Source: an uncultured beta proteobacterium
Lineage (GTDB): Bacteria; Pseudomonadota; Gammaproteobacteria; Burkholderiales; Burkholderiaceae
Length of the DNA stretch: 40,789 nt
Assembly: GCA_903918115.1 (NCBI GenBank)
Contig: CAIXDG010000055.1
Location: 1 to 40,789, forward strand
Reading direction: 5' to 3'
Below, piece by piece: positions 9,485-17,687 of this stretch. Position 1 is the first letter of the stretch, and each line of letters starts with the position of its first letter. The notes beneath the pieces are model-generated. The model ran no database searches and was not told the origin of the DNA. It saw nothing but the letters and a program-made list of their open reading frames with translations. The position numbers and the translations under genes were made by a program.

Positions 9485-10408
9485 CTATTTTCTTCGATTT
9501 ACAACGAACGCTGCCAGGCCACGTAAAGCATCTGCACGCAAACCAAAACTATCAATACTAGCTAGGGCTTGTTGGTGCATCTCTTGGGCCTGCCTTTGAG
9601 CGTAGTCTAAACCCATCAGGGTCACATAGGTCGGCTTATCGTTGGCGGCATCTTTGCCGGCCGTTTTACCGAGGGTTTGACTATCTGCTGTGGCATCCAG
9701 CACGTCATCGACTATTTGAAAAGCTAAGCCCAGGGCACTTGCAAATGAAGTCAAGGCGCGCATCTCTGCTGGCGATAAGTTCGCCACAATGCCACCCATT
9801 TGTACTGCGCAAGTAAGTAATGCCCCCGTTTTCATTTGATGCATATTTTGTAAGCCGGCTAAATCGAGCTTTGCACCTACGCTATCTAAATCAATTGCTT
9901 GCCCACCAGCCATACCACGCGAACCAGCAGCACTGGCCAACCCCGCAATTAATGCCAGACGCATCTCGCCATCGCCTGGTGCCTTAGCCAAAATTTCAAA
10001 CGCACGGGTTTGCAATGCATCACCTACCAGTAGTGCGGTGGCCTCGTCAAAAGCTTTATGCACTGTGGGTCGGCCGCGGCGTAAATCATCGTCATCCATG
10101 CAGGGCAAATCATCATGCACTAAAGAATAGGCATGCATCATTTCAATCGCGGCAGCTGCGGTATCGAGCATGTTTTCATGATCAGCATCAGCTAGTGTGC
10201 CAGTTGCACTCGCGCGAGGATTGCCAAGTTCACCGGCGGCATAGACCAGAAGTGGCCGCATGCGCTTGCCACCCCCCAAGCTAGCGTATAGAATCGCTTC
10301 GTGTAAACGCTGGGGCACTGTTTGGGCAACATCTAAATTTTTGATGAGCGCTGCCTCAGCACGGGCAGAATGCGTTTGCACCCACGCCTCGAAATTAAAT
10401 GGGTTCAT
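9485..10408 (-). CDS. ispA: Farnesyl diphosphate synthase (short-chain polyprenyl synthase)
   Basis: Elongates dimethylallyl or geranyl diphosphate with isopentenyl diphosphate to make farnesyl diphosphate, which feeds undecaprenyl carrier, quinone tails and haem O. It is 307 residues. The first Asp-rich motif is in [20 protein letters not shown] near 100-120, and the second in QIVDDVLD near 230-240, with the KTAGKD segment after it. The conserved GGKRMRP lies near 47-53. It sits between xseB (11-nt gap) and dxs (4-nt gap), the classic xseB-ispA-dxs order. The residue before the first Asp motif could help check chain length, but this is not decisive here. Confidence 0.95.
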   Translation of the reverse strand: MNPFNFEAWVQTHSARAEAALIKNLDVAQTVPQRLHEAILYASLGGGKRMRPLLVYAAGELGNPRASATGTLADADHENMLDTAAAAIEMMHAYSLVHDDLPCMDDDDLRRGRPTVHKAFDEATALLVGDALQTRAFEILAKAPGDGEMRLALIAGLASAAGSRGMAGGQAIDLDSVGAKLDLAGLQNMHQMKTGALLTCAVQMGGIVANLSPAEMRALTSFASALGLAFQIVDDVLDATADSQTLGKTAGKDAANDKPTYVTLMGLDYAQRQAQEMHQQALASIDSFGLRADALRGLAAFVVNRRK

Positions 10409-10419
10409 GCGACTATTTT

Positions 10420-10653
10420 CTAACCCTCAAAAACCCGCACCTGCTGCTCTACCTGAGTCAGAACAGCTTGACAATGCTTAAGAAGAGCTGCGCCGCGTTG
10501 ATAAGCCAATAAGGTTTCTTCTAAAGAAAGCTTGCCAGACTCCATATCGGCGATCAGTTTTTCTAAATCTTTCAAGGCCTGTTCGTAGCGCAAATTGGGA
10601 TCAATTGGACTCAGCGCTGCTGCAGTTGCATGAGCCGGTTTTTTGGCTGGCAT
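10420..10653 (-). CDS. xseB: Exodeoxyribonuclease VII small subunit
   Basis: Small subunit of the single-strand-specific ExoVII complex, which acts with XseA in mismatch repair and DNA clean-up. From the ATG at 10653 it is 77 residues, close to the roughly 80-residue E. coli protein. The core YEQALKDLEKLIADMESGKLSLEE and YQRGAALLKHCQAVL is characteristic. The track starts 17 codons upstream; I chose the ATG because GAGGGG lies at good spacing before it and the upstream residues are atypical. It is first in the xseB-ispA-dxs-folE2 run. Confidence 0.93.
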   Translation of the reverse strand: MPAKKPAHATAAALSPIDPNLRYEQALKDLEKLIADMESGKLSLEETLLAYQRGAALLKHCQAVLTQVEQQVRVFEG

Positions 10654-10705
10654 AACTTGGTCCCCTCGGAGAAATAAGGCAAATATTGGTAAATAAACCC
10701 CCATC

Positions 10706-10734
10706 TTAATGGCAAACTAATCCGTAGGTATAAT
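10706..10734 (+). promoter_or_regulatory. Probable promoter for the Rieske oxygenase/sulfurtransferase pair
   Basis: A perfect -10 TATAAT (10729-10734) follows a weak -35 TTAATG (10706-10711) at 17-nt spacing. The predicted start near 10741 leaves an 81-nt leader before the ATG at 10822. Confidence 0.45.
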
Positions 10735-10753
10735 CCATGCCTTCCTTTCCAAT

Positions 10754-10807
10754 ATCGATTCGTCGATGGTTGGATTGGTTGTTCCGCTTAGCTTCGGCTG
10801 ACTTTTT
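10754..10807 (+). promoter_or_regulatory. Two UUCG-loop hairpins in the leader, the second followed by T5
   Basis: ATCGA-TTCG-TCGAT (10754-10767) and TTAGC-TTCG-GCTGA (10788-10801) each form a 5-bp stem with a TTCG loop. The second has the very stable C(UUCG)G closing and is followed by CTTTTT. It resembles a weak intrinsic terminator placed 15 bp before the Rieske gene's ATG, so it might attenuate expression or act as an RNA-stability element. Confidence 0.35.
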
Positions 10808-10821
10808 CGGGGGTGGGGAGA

Positions 10822-11931
10822 ATGACTAATCTGGCTACCGCGCAGCAACTTGCGCCGTCCAAACTTCAATTGCCAGTAACGGCCTATTTTGACCTTGATT
10901 TATATCAACGTGAAATCGACTTGCTATTTAAGCAGGGGCCTGCTTATGTAGGTCACGAGTTAATGGTACCTGAGCTAGGCTCTTATCAAACCTTGCGGGC
11001 CGAAAATGAAGGGCGGATACTCGTACGCAATGCCCATGGCGTTGAGCTACTGTCAAATGTTTGTCGCCATCGCCAAGCGCTGATGCTCAATGGTGCCGGT
11101 AAAGTGGAAACGATTGTATGTCCCTTGCACCGTTGGACCTACGATTTAGAGGGCGGTCTATTGGGCGCGCCCCATTTTGCAAATAAGCCTTGTCTAAACT
11201 TAGGAAAATCGCCCTTACAAAATTGGCAGGGCTTGTTGTTTGAAGGACCACGTGATGTGTGCGCTGATTTAGGCCGTCTTGGCGTCACTGCCGATTTAGA
11301 TTTCACCGGCTACCTACTCGATCATGTCGAAGTGCATGAATGCAATTACAACTGGAAAACATTTATCGAGGTCTATCTTGAGGACTACCATGTCGAATCC
11401 TTTCATCCAGGACTTGGCAAATTTGTTTCCTGTGAAAATTTGCAATGGGAATTTGGCGACTGGCATAGCGTACAAACGGTGGGCATCCATAAGGATCTCA
11501 GCACGCCGGGTACCCATACTTACCGTGACTGGCATGCAGCTGTCCTGCGCTATCACCAGGGCAAATTACCTCAACATGGGGCCATTTGGCTTACTTACTA
11601 TCCGAATGTCATGGTTGAATGGTATCCAGGGGTCTTATGCATTTCTACACTACATCCGCTTGGTCCCAATAAAACGCGCAATATTGTCGAGTTTTATTAT
11701 CCTGAAGAAATTGCTTTATTTGAGCGCGAATTTATCGCTGCAGAACGCGCGGCCTATATGGAAACTTGCCTAGAAGATGATGAGATTGCTGAACGTATGG
11801 ATGCAGGGCGTGCGGTTTTAATGGCGCGTGGCATCAATGAGGTTGGGCCTTATCAAAGCCCAATGGAAGATGGCATGCAACACTTTCACGAATGGTACCG
11901 CCGCACGATGAACTTGGAGAATCCAACATGA
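10822..11931 (+). CDS. Rieske non-haem iron oxygenase alpha-subunit-like protein
   Basis: A ring-hydroxylating-type oxygenase of 369 residues; the substrate is unknown. The N-terminal Rieske [2Fe-2S] domain has its ligands in CRHRQ and CPLHRW at about 85-107. The C-terminal catalytic domain has the mononuclear iron motif in EDYHVESFHP near 190 (D-x-H-x4-H arrangement). The track's GTG start lies inside the G-rich ribosome site; ATG at 10822, about 8 nt after GGGGG, is better. The next gene starts at its stop codon (ATGA overlap). No dedicated ferredoxin or reductase is adjacent; the flavoprotein at 33580 is a possible but distant electron donor. It could also act in quaternary-amine or sterol-like demethylation; nothing here decides. 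Confidence 0.85.
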   Translation: MTNLATAQQLAPSKLQLPVTAYFDLDLYQREIDLLFKQGPAYVGHELMVPELGSYQTLRAENEGRILVRNAHGVELLSNVCRHRQALMLNGAGKVETIVCPLHRWTYDLEGGLLGAPHFANKPCLNLGKSPLQNWQGLLFEGPRDVCADLGRLGVTADLDFTGYLLDHVEVHECNYNWKTFIEVYLEDYHVESFHPGLGKFVSCENLQWEFGDWHSVQTVGIHKDLSTPGTHTYRDWHAAVLRYHQGKLPQHGAIWLTYYPNVMVEWYPGVLCISTLHPLGPNKTRNIVEFYYPEEIALFEREFIAAERAAYMETCLEDDEIAERMDAGRAVLMARGINEVGPYQSPMEDGMQHFHEWYRRTMNLENPT

Positions 11932-12776
11932 GCCAACCCTTAATTACTGCCAATCAATTAGAAGAGTTACTCAATACTGGTGCTGATGTTTTACTCTGCG
12001 ACTGTCGCTTTGATCTCGCTAAGCCCTCTGCGGGACGTGAAGCGTATCAAATGAGTCACCTACCTGGTGCTATTTATGTCGATCTTGATCAGGATTTATC
12101 TGGCCCGCAAACGGGCACCAATGGACGGCACCCACTGCCTAGTCCCGAGGTCTGGGCAAAAACCCGCCAACGCCTTGGCATTAATTTAAATACTCCGGTT
12201 GTAGCCTATGACAATCAGGGCTCAGTTTTCGCCAGTCGTCTCTGGTGGATGCTAAGGGCAATTGGTCATACCCAAGTACAAGTGCTCGATGGCGGTCTCG
12301 ATGCTTGGAATGGTGCTATCGGCAGCAAGCCGCGCGAACCCATTGCGTTAGATGCTATGCCTACTGCCGTACCCTATCGTGATTTAGTGCTTGTTGATGA
12401 GGTTGTAGCAAATTTAGGTATTTCAGAAGCAGCAGCGCGCCTGGTTCTAGATGCCCGAACACCCGATCGTTTCCGCGGGGAAAATGAAACCCTTGATCCC
12501 GTGGGTGGGCATATTCCAGGGGCCGCTAATCGCTGCTTTAAAGAAAACTTACGGTCCAAACAATTTAAAACAGCGGATGAACTTTACCGCGAATTTAGTA
12601 TTCTTTTAGCGGGTAGATCTGCTAATAAAATTATTCATCAATGTGGTTCTGGCGTCACTGCTTGTCATAATCTCTTAGCCATGGAAGTAGCTGGCATAAG
12701 GGGCTCCCAACTCTATGCTGGCAGTTGGAGTGAATGGTGTGCAGATTCGCAGCGACCTATCGCGACAGCAGAATAA
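11928..12776 (+). CDS. sseA: 3-mercaptopyruvate sulfurtransferase (tandem rhodanese)
   Basis: A two-domain rhodanese of 282 residues that moves sulfur from 3-mercaptopyruvate (or thiosulfate) to an acceptor. The N-terminal domain lacks the catalytic Cys loop. The C-terminal domain has HQCGSGVTACHN near 235-245, and the CG-S/T-GVTA loop favours mercaptopyruvate over thiosulfate. RFDLAKPSAGREAYQMSHLPGA is typical of the N-terminal half. The start at 11928 overlaps the oxygenase stop as ATGA and has GGAG 8 nt upstream; the track's earlier ATG has neither. The 3' end overlaps the convergent ZIP transporter gene by 20 bp. Confidence 0.9.
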   Translation: MSQPLITANQLEELLNTGADVLLCDCRFDLAKPSAGREAYQMSHLPGAIYVDLDQDLSGPQTGTNGRHPLPSPEVWAKTRQRLGINLNTPVVAYDNQGSVFASRLWWMLRAIGHTQVQVLDGGLDAWNGAIGSKPREPIALDAMPTAVPYRDLVLVDEVVANLGISEAAARLVLDARTPDRFRGENETLDPVGGHIPGAANRCFKENLRSKQFKTADELYREFSILLAGRSANKIIHQCGSGVTACHNLLAMEVAGIRGSQLYAGSWSEWCADSQRPIATAE

Positions 12777-13533
12777 CCACGCCAATACCGCAGCCGATTA
12801 ACATAATTTGCCGTAAGGATTCTTGCCAATGCGGGCGGCGGTGCATTTGCGGAATTAAATCGCTGACTGCGATATAAATAAAACTACTCGAAGCAATTAC
12901 TAACAAGTAGGGCATGATGTGGTGCGCACGCTCTAAAAAAAAGTACGCTAATACGCCGCCCAACACCGCGAGTGAGCCGCTAATTAAGTTATAAAGTAAA
13001 GCACGGGCTTTAGAAAAACCAGCATTGAGTAAGACAATAAAATCGCCTACTTCTTGCGGAATTTCATGGGCAATAATGGCAAGTGCGGTAAAAATACCGA
13101 CTTGCATATTTGCCATAAACGCAGCTGCAATCAGCACGCCATCGACAAAATTATGCAAGCCATCACCAACTAAAATAGTCCAACCACTATTCCCGGCCAT
13201 TTCCGCATCATGCCCTTGATGATGATGATGCCCATCGCCTTCATGGTGATGACTGTGGCGTAATAAGGCAATTTTTTCTAACAAAAAAAATCCAAGTAAA
13301 CCCATAAGTAAAGCAGCAAATAAAATGGACGGGTTCGTGTTTGGCATGGCAAATGCTTCTGGCAAAGAATGTAAAAATGCCGTGGCCAATAAAATGCCGA
13401 CCGAAAAACTGACCATGGTGTTGATCATCTTGCTTAAAAAACCTAAGGACAAACTAGCGGCAATTAAAACGCTGGCTAAGCCCGCTAAAGCAGTAACTGC
13501 AACGATAAGTTGCAGGGTACTCAATCCCATCAT
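12757..13533 (-). CDS. ZIP family divalent metal transporter
   Basis: A 258-residue inner-membrane protein with about eight predicted helices that likely imports zinc and perhaps iron, manganese or other divalent cations. A His-rich cytoplasmic loop (HSHHHEGDGHHHHQGH, about 92-108) follows TM3. The metal-site helices carry HNFVDGVLIAAAF near 128 and HEIPQEVGDFIVL near 158, the ZIP signature. Its ATG overlaps the stop of the upstream dienelactone hydrolase gene (ATGA), so both are probably translated together. A second ATG one codon in is an alternative start. Metal specificity cannot be read from the sequence. Confidence 0.92.
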   Translation of the reverse strand: MMGLSTLQLIVAVTALAGLASVLIAASLSLGFLSKMINTMVSFSVGILLATAFLHSLPEAFAMPNTNPSILFAALLMGLLGFFLLEKIALLRHSHHHEGDGHHHHQGHDAEMAGNSGWTILVGDGLHNFVDGVLIAAAFMANMQVGIFTALAIIAHEIPQEVGDFIVLLNAGFSKARALLYNLISGSLAVLGGVLAYFFLERAHHIMPYLLVIASSSFIYIAVSDLIPQMHRRPHWQESLRQIMLIGCGIGVVILLSR

Positions 13534-14429
13534 GCGACGCCGTATTGCTTAAACCAAGCGAGGCATTTATCCCAGCCGTCTTTAGCAGGTCCAGCGCGAT
13601 ACGATTCACGATAGTCGGCATGAAAGGCATGCGGTGTATCGGGATAGACTTCAATTCGCGAGGCCTTAGCAGCGGCATTGGTAGCTGCTGCTGCAGATAA
13701 AGCGGCGCGCATTTTTTCTACGGTGTCTAAGGGAATGCCAGTATCTGCACCACCATATAAGCCAAGTACCGGTGCTTTTAATTCAGCAGCAATATCTACT
13801 GGATTATGCGGACTATTAGGCGTGGGTACACCGACTAAGCGACCATACCAAGCAACGCCAGCGCGCACCTCTGGCAAAGTAGCAGCGAGCCAAGTAATGC
13901 GACCGCCCCAACAAAAGCCGGTAACGCCAACTCGCTTCACATCTCCGCCATGGGTTCCTGCCCAAGCTAGAGTCGCTTTAAGATCAGCCATTACTTCTGC
14001 ATCCGGTGTCTTGGCAACAATATTGCTCATAATTTCAGCGATGGTGCCAAAGGTATTGGGATCGCCAGCGCGGGTAAAAAATTCTGGCGCAATCGCGAGG
14101 TATCCAAGTTTGGCAAAACGTCGCACAACATCAGCAATATGCTCATGGACGCCAAAAATTTCACTAACCACAATCACAATCGGCAAAGGCCCAGTACTTT
14201 TGTTTGGGCGTGCGGTGTAGAGTGGCACTTTAGTATTACCTACGGCAATGGTTTGCTCGCTGGCTTCAATCCCGACGAAGTCCGTTTGAATTGCCGCCGC
14301 TATCACGGGCTGTGCTGCGGCCACGAAACCGACACCCAAGCCGCCGATGGATACAGTCGAGACTGCCGAAGCAGCAGACGCAGCAGAAGCTACTGAAGTT
14401 TGCATAAATTTCCGCCGTTGATTTTGCAT
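13530..14429 (-). CDS. Dienelactone hydrolase family protein, Tat-exported
   Basis: An alpha/beta hydrolase of 299 residues. The N-terminus MQNQRRKFMQ followed by an Ala-rich hydrophobic stretch is a twin-arginine signal, so the enzyme should act in the periplasm. The catalytic Cys is in GVTGFCWGGR near 173, Asp in LYGGADTGI near 230 and His in DTPHAFHADYR near 267: the Cys-Asp-His triad of dienelactone hydrolases. No other ring-cleavage pathway gene is nearby, so a role in chloroaromatic degradation is not supported. AAGGAG sits 5-6 nt before the ATG. It forms a two-gene unit with the downstream ZIP transporter gene. Confidence 0.9.
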   Translation of the reverse strand: MQNQRRKFMQTSVASAASAASAVSTVSIGGLGVGFVAAAQPVIAAAIQTDFVGIEASEQTIAVGNTKVPLYTARPNKSTGPLPIVIVVSEIFGVHEHIADVVRRFAKLGYLAIAPEFFTRAGDPNTFGTIAEIMSNIVAKTPDAEVMADLKATLAWAGTHGGDVKRVGVTGFCWGGRITWLAATLPEVRAGVAWYGRLVGVPTPNSPHNPVDIAAELKAPVLGLYGGADTGIPLDTVEKMRAALSAAAATNAAAKASRIEVYPDTPHAFHADYRESYRAGPAKDGWDKCLAWFKQYGVA

Positions 14430-14473
14430 TGCCTCTCCTTAATTTTAGTTGCCAACTATCTTGGCCTATCTAC

Positions 14474-17212
14474 TTAATGCGCTTCTTCCCAGTTATTACC
14501 TACACCAATACTTACCACAAGGGGTACGCGCAATTGTGCCACTGAGCCCATTAAACCAGGTAAAGCATCACGCAAACGATCTACCTCGGCAAATGGCGCA
14601 TCAAATATTAATTCATCATGCACCTGCAAAAGCAAGCGGGTTTGCAATTGCTCTGCTTCAATCCACTGCTGCACGGCAATCATGGCTAATTTAATTAAAT
14701 CGGCAGCTGTACCCTGCATGGGCGCGTTAATGGCTGCGCGTTCTGCGCCCTGTCGCCGCGGACCGGAACTTTTAATTTCGGGCAACCATAAACGTCGCCC
14801 GAAAACGGTTTCTACGTAGCCACTTTCTCGCGCCTCAAGTCTTGTTCGTTCCATGTATTGGGCTACCCCAGGATAGCGCTCAAAATAAGTATCAATGTAT
14901 TTTTGCGCTGCCGCCCGCTCAATGCCTAGGTTACCTGCTAAGCCAAAGGCACTCATGCCATAAATTAAACCGAAGTTAATCACCTTGGCATAACGGCGTT
15001 GCTCAGCAGTTACTGTCGCTAAGGCAATACCAAATATTTCTGCCGCAGTCGCTTGATGCACATCTAAGCCGGCAGCAAAAGCAGCCAGTAAATTTTCATC
15101 TTGCGCAATGTGCGCCATGATGCGCAATTCAATTTGGGAATAATCAGCAGAAACCAACTTACAACCATCAGCAGCAACAAATGCCTCTCGAATACGCCGA
15201 CCCTCTTCAGTGCGCACGGGAATATTTTGTAAGTTGGGATCACTCGAAGCCAAGCGACCAGTGACGGCAACCGCTTGAGAAAAATTGGTGTGTACGCGAC
15301 CTGTTTTCGGATTTACCATGCGAGGTAATTTTTCAATATAGGTCGACATCAACTTCGCTAAACTGCGGTAATCTAATATACGTGCAGGCAACGGATAGTC
15401 TTCAGCTAATTTTTGTAAAACTTCTTCATCAGTTGATGGTGCGCCTGCCGGCGTTTTTTTAATCACGGGTAATTGCAACTGACCAAATAAAATCTCGCCA
15501 ATTTGTTTAGGCGACTGAATATTGAATGGCTGCCCCGCAAGTTGATGAATTTCTGTCTCGAGGGATAAAAGGCGCTTCCCCACGGTTTGGCCTTGCTTAG
15601 CCAATAACGCAGTATCTACCTTAATGCCATTACTTTCCATAATGCCTAGCACGCGCATTGCCGGCAATTCTATTTGCTGATACACATAACAAAGTCCAGG
15701 ATTTGGCGCAATTTGGGGCCATAAAAATTGGTGCAAGCGCAAGGTGATATCAGCGTCTTCAGCAGCATAATTACAGGCCGTGGCTAAATCGACTTGATCA
15801 AACCCAATTTGATGAACGCCTTTGCCGCAAACTTCTTCATAGCGAATCGTCTTGATACCTAAATGTCGCTCTGCCATGCTATCCATATTGTGCGGTAAGT
15901 GCGATTCCAATACATAGGATTCAAGCAAAGTATCGAATGCAATTCCCTGCAGGGTTATGCCATAGTTAGCAAAGATGTGGGCATCATATTTCAGGTTCTG
16001 TCCCACCTTAGCTTTGCTGGCATCTTCTAGCCAAGGCGCTAAACGCGCTAATACCCAGGTGCGATCGAGATGGGCTTCGCCAGTGCGATGCGCTACGGGT
16101 ATATAGCAAGCCTTGCCGGCCTCTACCGAAAAAGAAATTCCAACGAGCTCAGCTACAAGCGCATCTAAGCCAGTAGTTTCTGTATCGACTGCGACAAGTT
16201 CAGCTTGTTGAAGCTTTGCGAACCAGCGCTCGAATCCCGCCTCATCAACTATGCATTCATAATGTCGCCCTACGGTGTCTGTCAGCACTTCGGCCGTGGT
16301 ACTGACAATGCCAGCAGCAATGGTTAAAGCTTCGTCAGCTGGCTTTTCTGCTACTGCAGCTATATCCCTTAACCAAGTTTTAAAGGCGTAGCGCTCGAAT
16401 AACTCGCGTAATTTTGGCGCATCCTCTGCAACTGCATGCAGGTCATCCAAGCTGGGCAAGTGCGGTGATAAATCACAGTCCGTTTTAATCGTGAGCAATT
16501 CGCGGGCGCGTAATAACCAAGGCAAGCTTGCGCGTAAATTTTCCCCCACCACGCCTTTGACCAATTCAGCTGAGGCCATTAAATTATCTAAATCACCAAA
16601 CTCAGCCAACCACTTATTAGCTGTTTTAGGGCCAGCTTTAGGCACCCCCGGTACGTTATCTACACTGTCGCCAATAATGGTGAGGTAATCGACGATGCGC
16701 TCGGGGGGTACGCCGAATTTATTAATCACCCCGGCAATGTCCAAGCGCTCATTGGTCATCGTGTTAATTAATGAGACTGAAGAATTGACTAATTGGGCTA
16801 AATCTTTATCGCCAGTAGAGATAATCGTTTCCCAGCCAGCTGCACTTGCTTGGGTCGCTAAGGTGCCAATCACATCGTCGGCCTCAACACCTGACACCAT
16901 CAAGATCGGCCAACCCATGGCTCGTACCATCGCATGAATTGGCTCAATTTGCTTAACCAAGTCTTCGGGCATCGGTGAGCGATTTGCCTTGTACTGGTCA
17001 TACATCTCATCGCGAAAAGTTTTACCCTTGGCATCGAAGACGCAGGCGATATGATCTGCAGCAATATCAGTTCGCGCCCGGCGGAGCATATTGACCATGC
17101 CATAAATAGCGCCAGTTGGCTCGCCTGCCCCATTACGTAAATCGGGCATCGCATGAAATGCCCGATAAAGGTAGCTAGAACCGTCAATTAATAGGAGTCT
17201 GTGTTTAGTCAT
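14474..17212 (-). CDS. polA: DNA polymerase I
   Basis: Fills gaps and removes RNA primers in replication and repair. It is 912 residues from the ATG at 17212; the track adds five codons from a TTG. All three activities look intact. The 5' nuclease domain has GSSYLYRAFHAMP, GVEADDVIGTLA and GDSVDNVPGVPKAGPKTA. The 3'-5' exonuclease keeps its acidic residues (VDTETTG, NLKYDAHIFA, YAAEDADITL). The polymerase domain has motif A (VSADYSQIELRI), the O-helix (RRYAKVINFGLIYG) and motif C (VHDELIFDAP). It is divergent from a DUF2782-like gene with 53 bp between. There is no Shine-Dalgarno; a -10-like TACGAT ends 6 nt before ATG. Confidence 0.98.
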   Translation of the reverse strand: MTKHRLLLIDGSSYLYRAFHAMPDLRNGAGEPTGAIYGMVNMLRRARTDIAADHIACVFDAKGKTFRDEMYDQYKANRSPMPEDLVKQIEPIHAMVRAMGWPILMVSGVEADDVIGTLATQASAAGWETIISTGDKDLAQLVNSSVSLINTMTNERLDIAGVINKFGVPPERIVDYLTIIGDSVDNVPGVPKAGPKTANKWLAEFGDLDNLMASAELVKGVVGENLRASLPWLLRARELLTIKTDCDLSPHLPSLDDLHAVAEDAPKLRELFERYAFKTWLRDIAAVAEKPADEALTIAAGIVSTTAEVLTDTVGRHYECIVDEAGFERWFAKLQQAELVAVDTETTGLDALVAELVGISFSVEAGKACYIPVAHRTGEAHLDRTWVLARLAPWLEDASKAKVGQNLKYDAHIFANYGITLQGIAFDTLLESYVLESHLPHNMDSMAERHLGIKTIRYEEVCGKGVHQIGFDQVDLATACNYAAEDADITLRLHQFLWPQIAPNPGLCYVYQQIELPAMRVLGIMESNGIKVDTALLAKQGQTVGKRLLSLETEIHQLAGQPFNIQSPKQIGEILFGQLQLPVIKKTPAGAPSTDEEVLQKLAEDYPLPARILDYRSLAKLMSTYIEKLPRMVNPKTGRVHTNFSQAVAVTGRLASSDPNLQNIPVRTEEGRRIREAFVAADGCKLVSADYSQIELRIMAHIAQDENLLAAFAAGLDVHQATAAEIFGIALATVTAEQRRYAKVINFGLIYGMSAFGLAGNLGIERAAAQKYIDTYFERYPGVAQYMERTRLEARESGYVETVFGRRLWLPEIKSSGPRRQGAERAAINAPMQGTAADLIKLAMIAVQQWIEAEQLQTRLLLQVHDELIFDAPFAEVDRLRDALPGLMGSVAQLRVPLVVSIGVGNNWEEAH

Positions 17213-17218
17213 ACCGCA

Positions 17219-17224
17219 ATCGTA
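17219..17224 (-). promoter_or_regulatory. -10-like hexamer placed for a leaderless polA mRNA
   Basis: TACGAT on the minus strand (4/6, keeping the three most conserved -10 positions) would put +1 at the A of the polA ATG. No good -35 was found. A TACAAT on the plus strand (17223-17228) overlaps it and may serve the divergent DUF2782-like gene. Confidence 0.3.
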
Positions 17225-17265
17225 CAATCTAGTTGCCTAACTCCCATAAATAGAGGATTTTAAAG

Positions 17266-17673
17266 ATGCGCCAACTTCGCTTGACCCGCCTTCCAGCAAG
17301 CTTGGCATGTCTTTTATGCTTTTTTTGGGGCAGCCTGGTTTTGGGACCCCTCCCGGTTCTAGCTCAAGCCGGTAATTTGCAAGCACTGAGCCCAGAAGAT
17401 CTGCAACAAATTAATGGTCCCGCCCAATCGCCAAGCAGTACAGCCTCGACCAAGGTGGGCAGCAAGTTAACTCACCAGCCCTCCTTTACGCATACCAGCT
17501 CAAATGGGACGCAAATTACGGAATATCGAGATGCTCATAGCCCTACTAGCGTTCAGGTTAAAGGTCCATTAGGCGTCTACGATATGTCTCATCCTTCCTC
17601 TTTGATGCCGGGTGCACGCGAGCCCGCCACCACTATTCTCAGCGTACCTAGCTTCAACCTACCGCTGAGATGA
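17266..17673 (+). CDS. DUF2782-like exported protein of unknown function
   Basis: A 135-residue protein with a Sec signal peptide: MRQLRLTRLPA, then a hydrophobic core (CLLCFFWGSLVLGPLPV) and probable cleavage after VLAQA. The mature part is rich in Ser, Thr and Pro. A short segment, NGTQITEYRDAHSPTSVQVKG, resembles the EYR-containing core of DUF2782 proteins, which commonly lie next to polA and thrB in beta- and gammaproteobacteria. That synteny is the main support. GAGG lies 9 nt before the ATG. thrB follows after 14 nt, so the two are likely cotranscribed. Function is unknown. Confidence 0.75.
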   Translation: MRQLRLTRLPASLACLLCFFWGSLVLGPLPVLAQAGNLQALSPEDLQQINGPAQSPSSTASTKVGSKLTHQPSFTHTSSNGTQITEYRDAHSPTSVQVKGPLGVYDMSHPSSLMPGAREPATTILSVPSFNLPLR

Positions 17674-17687
17674 ATTGGTTTTAGATA

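Noticed and set aside
10737-10829. 30-codon ORF (MPSFPISIRRW...) ending across the Rieske gene start, a possible leader peptide
   Set aside because: Its ATG lies only 2 nt after the TATAAT, upstream of the predicted transcript start, and it has no ribosome site.
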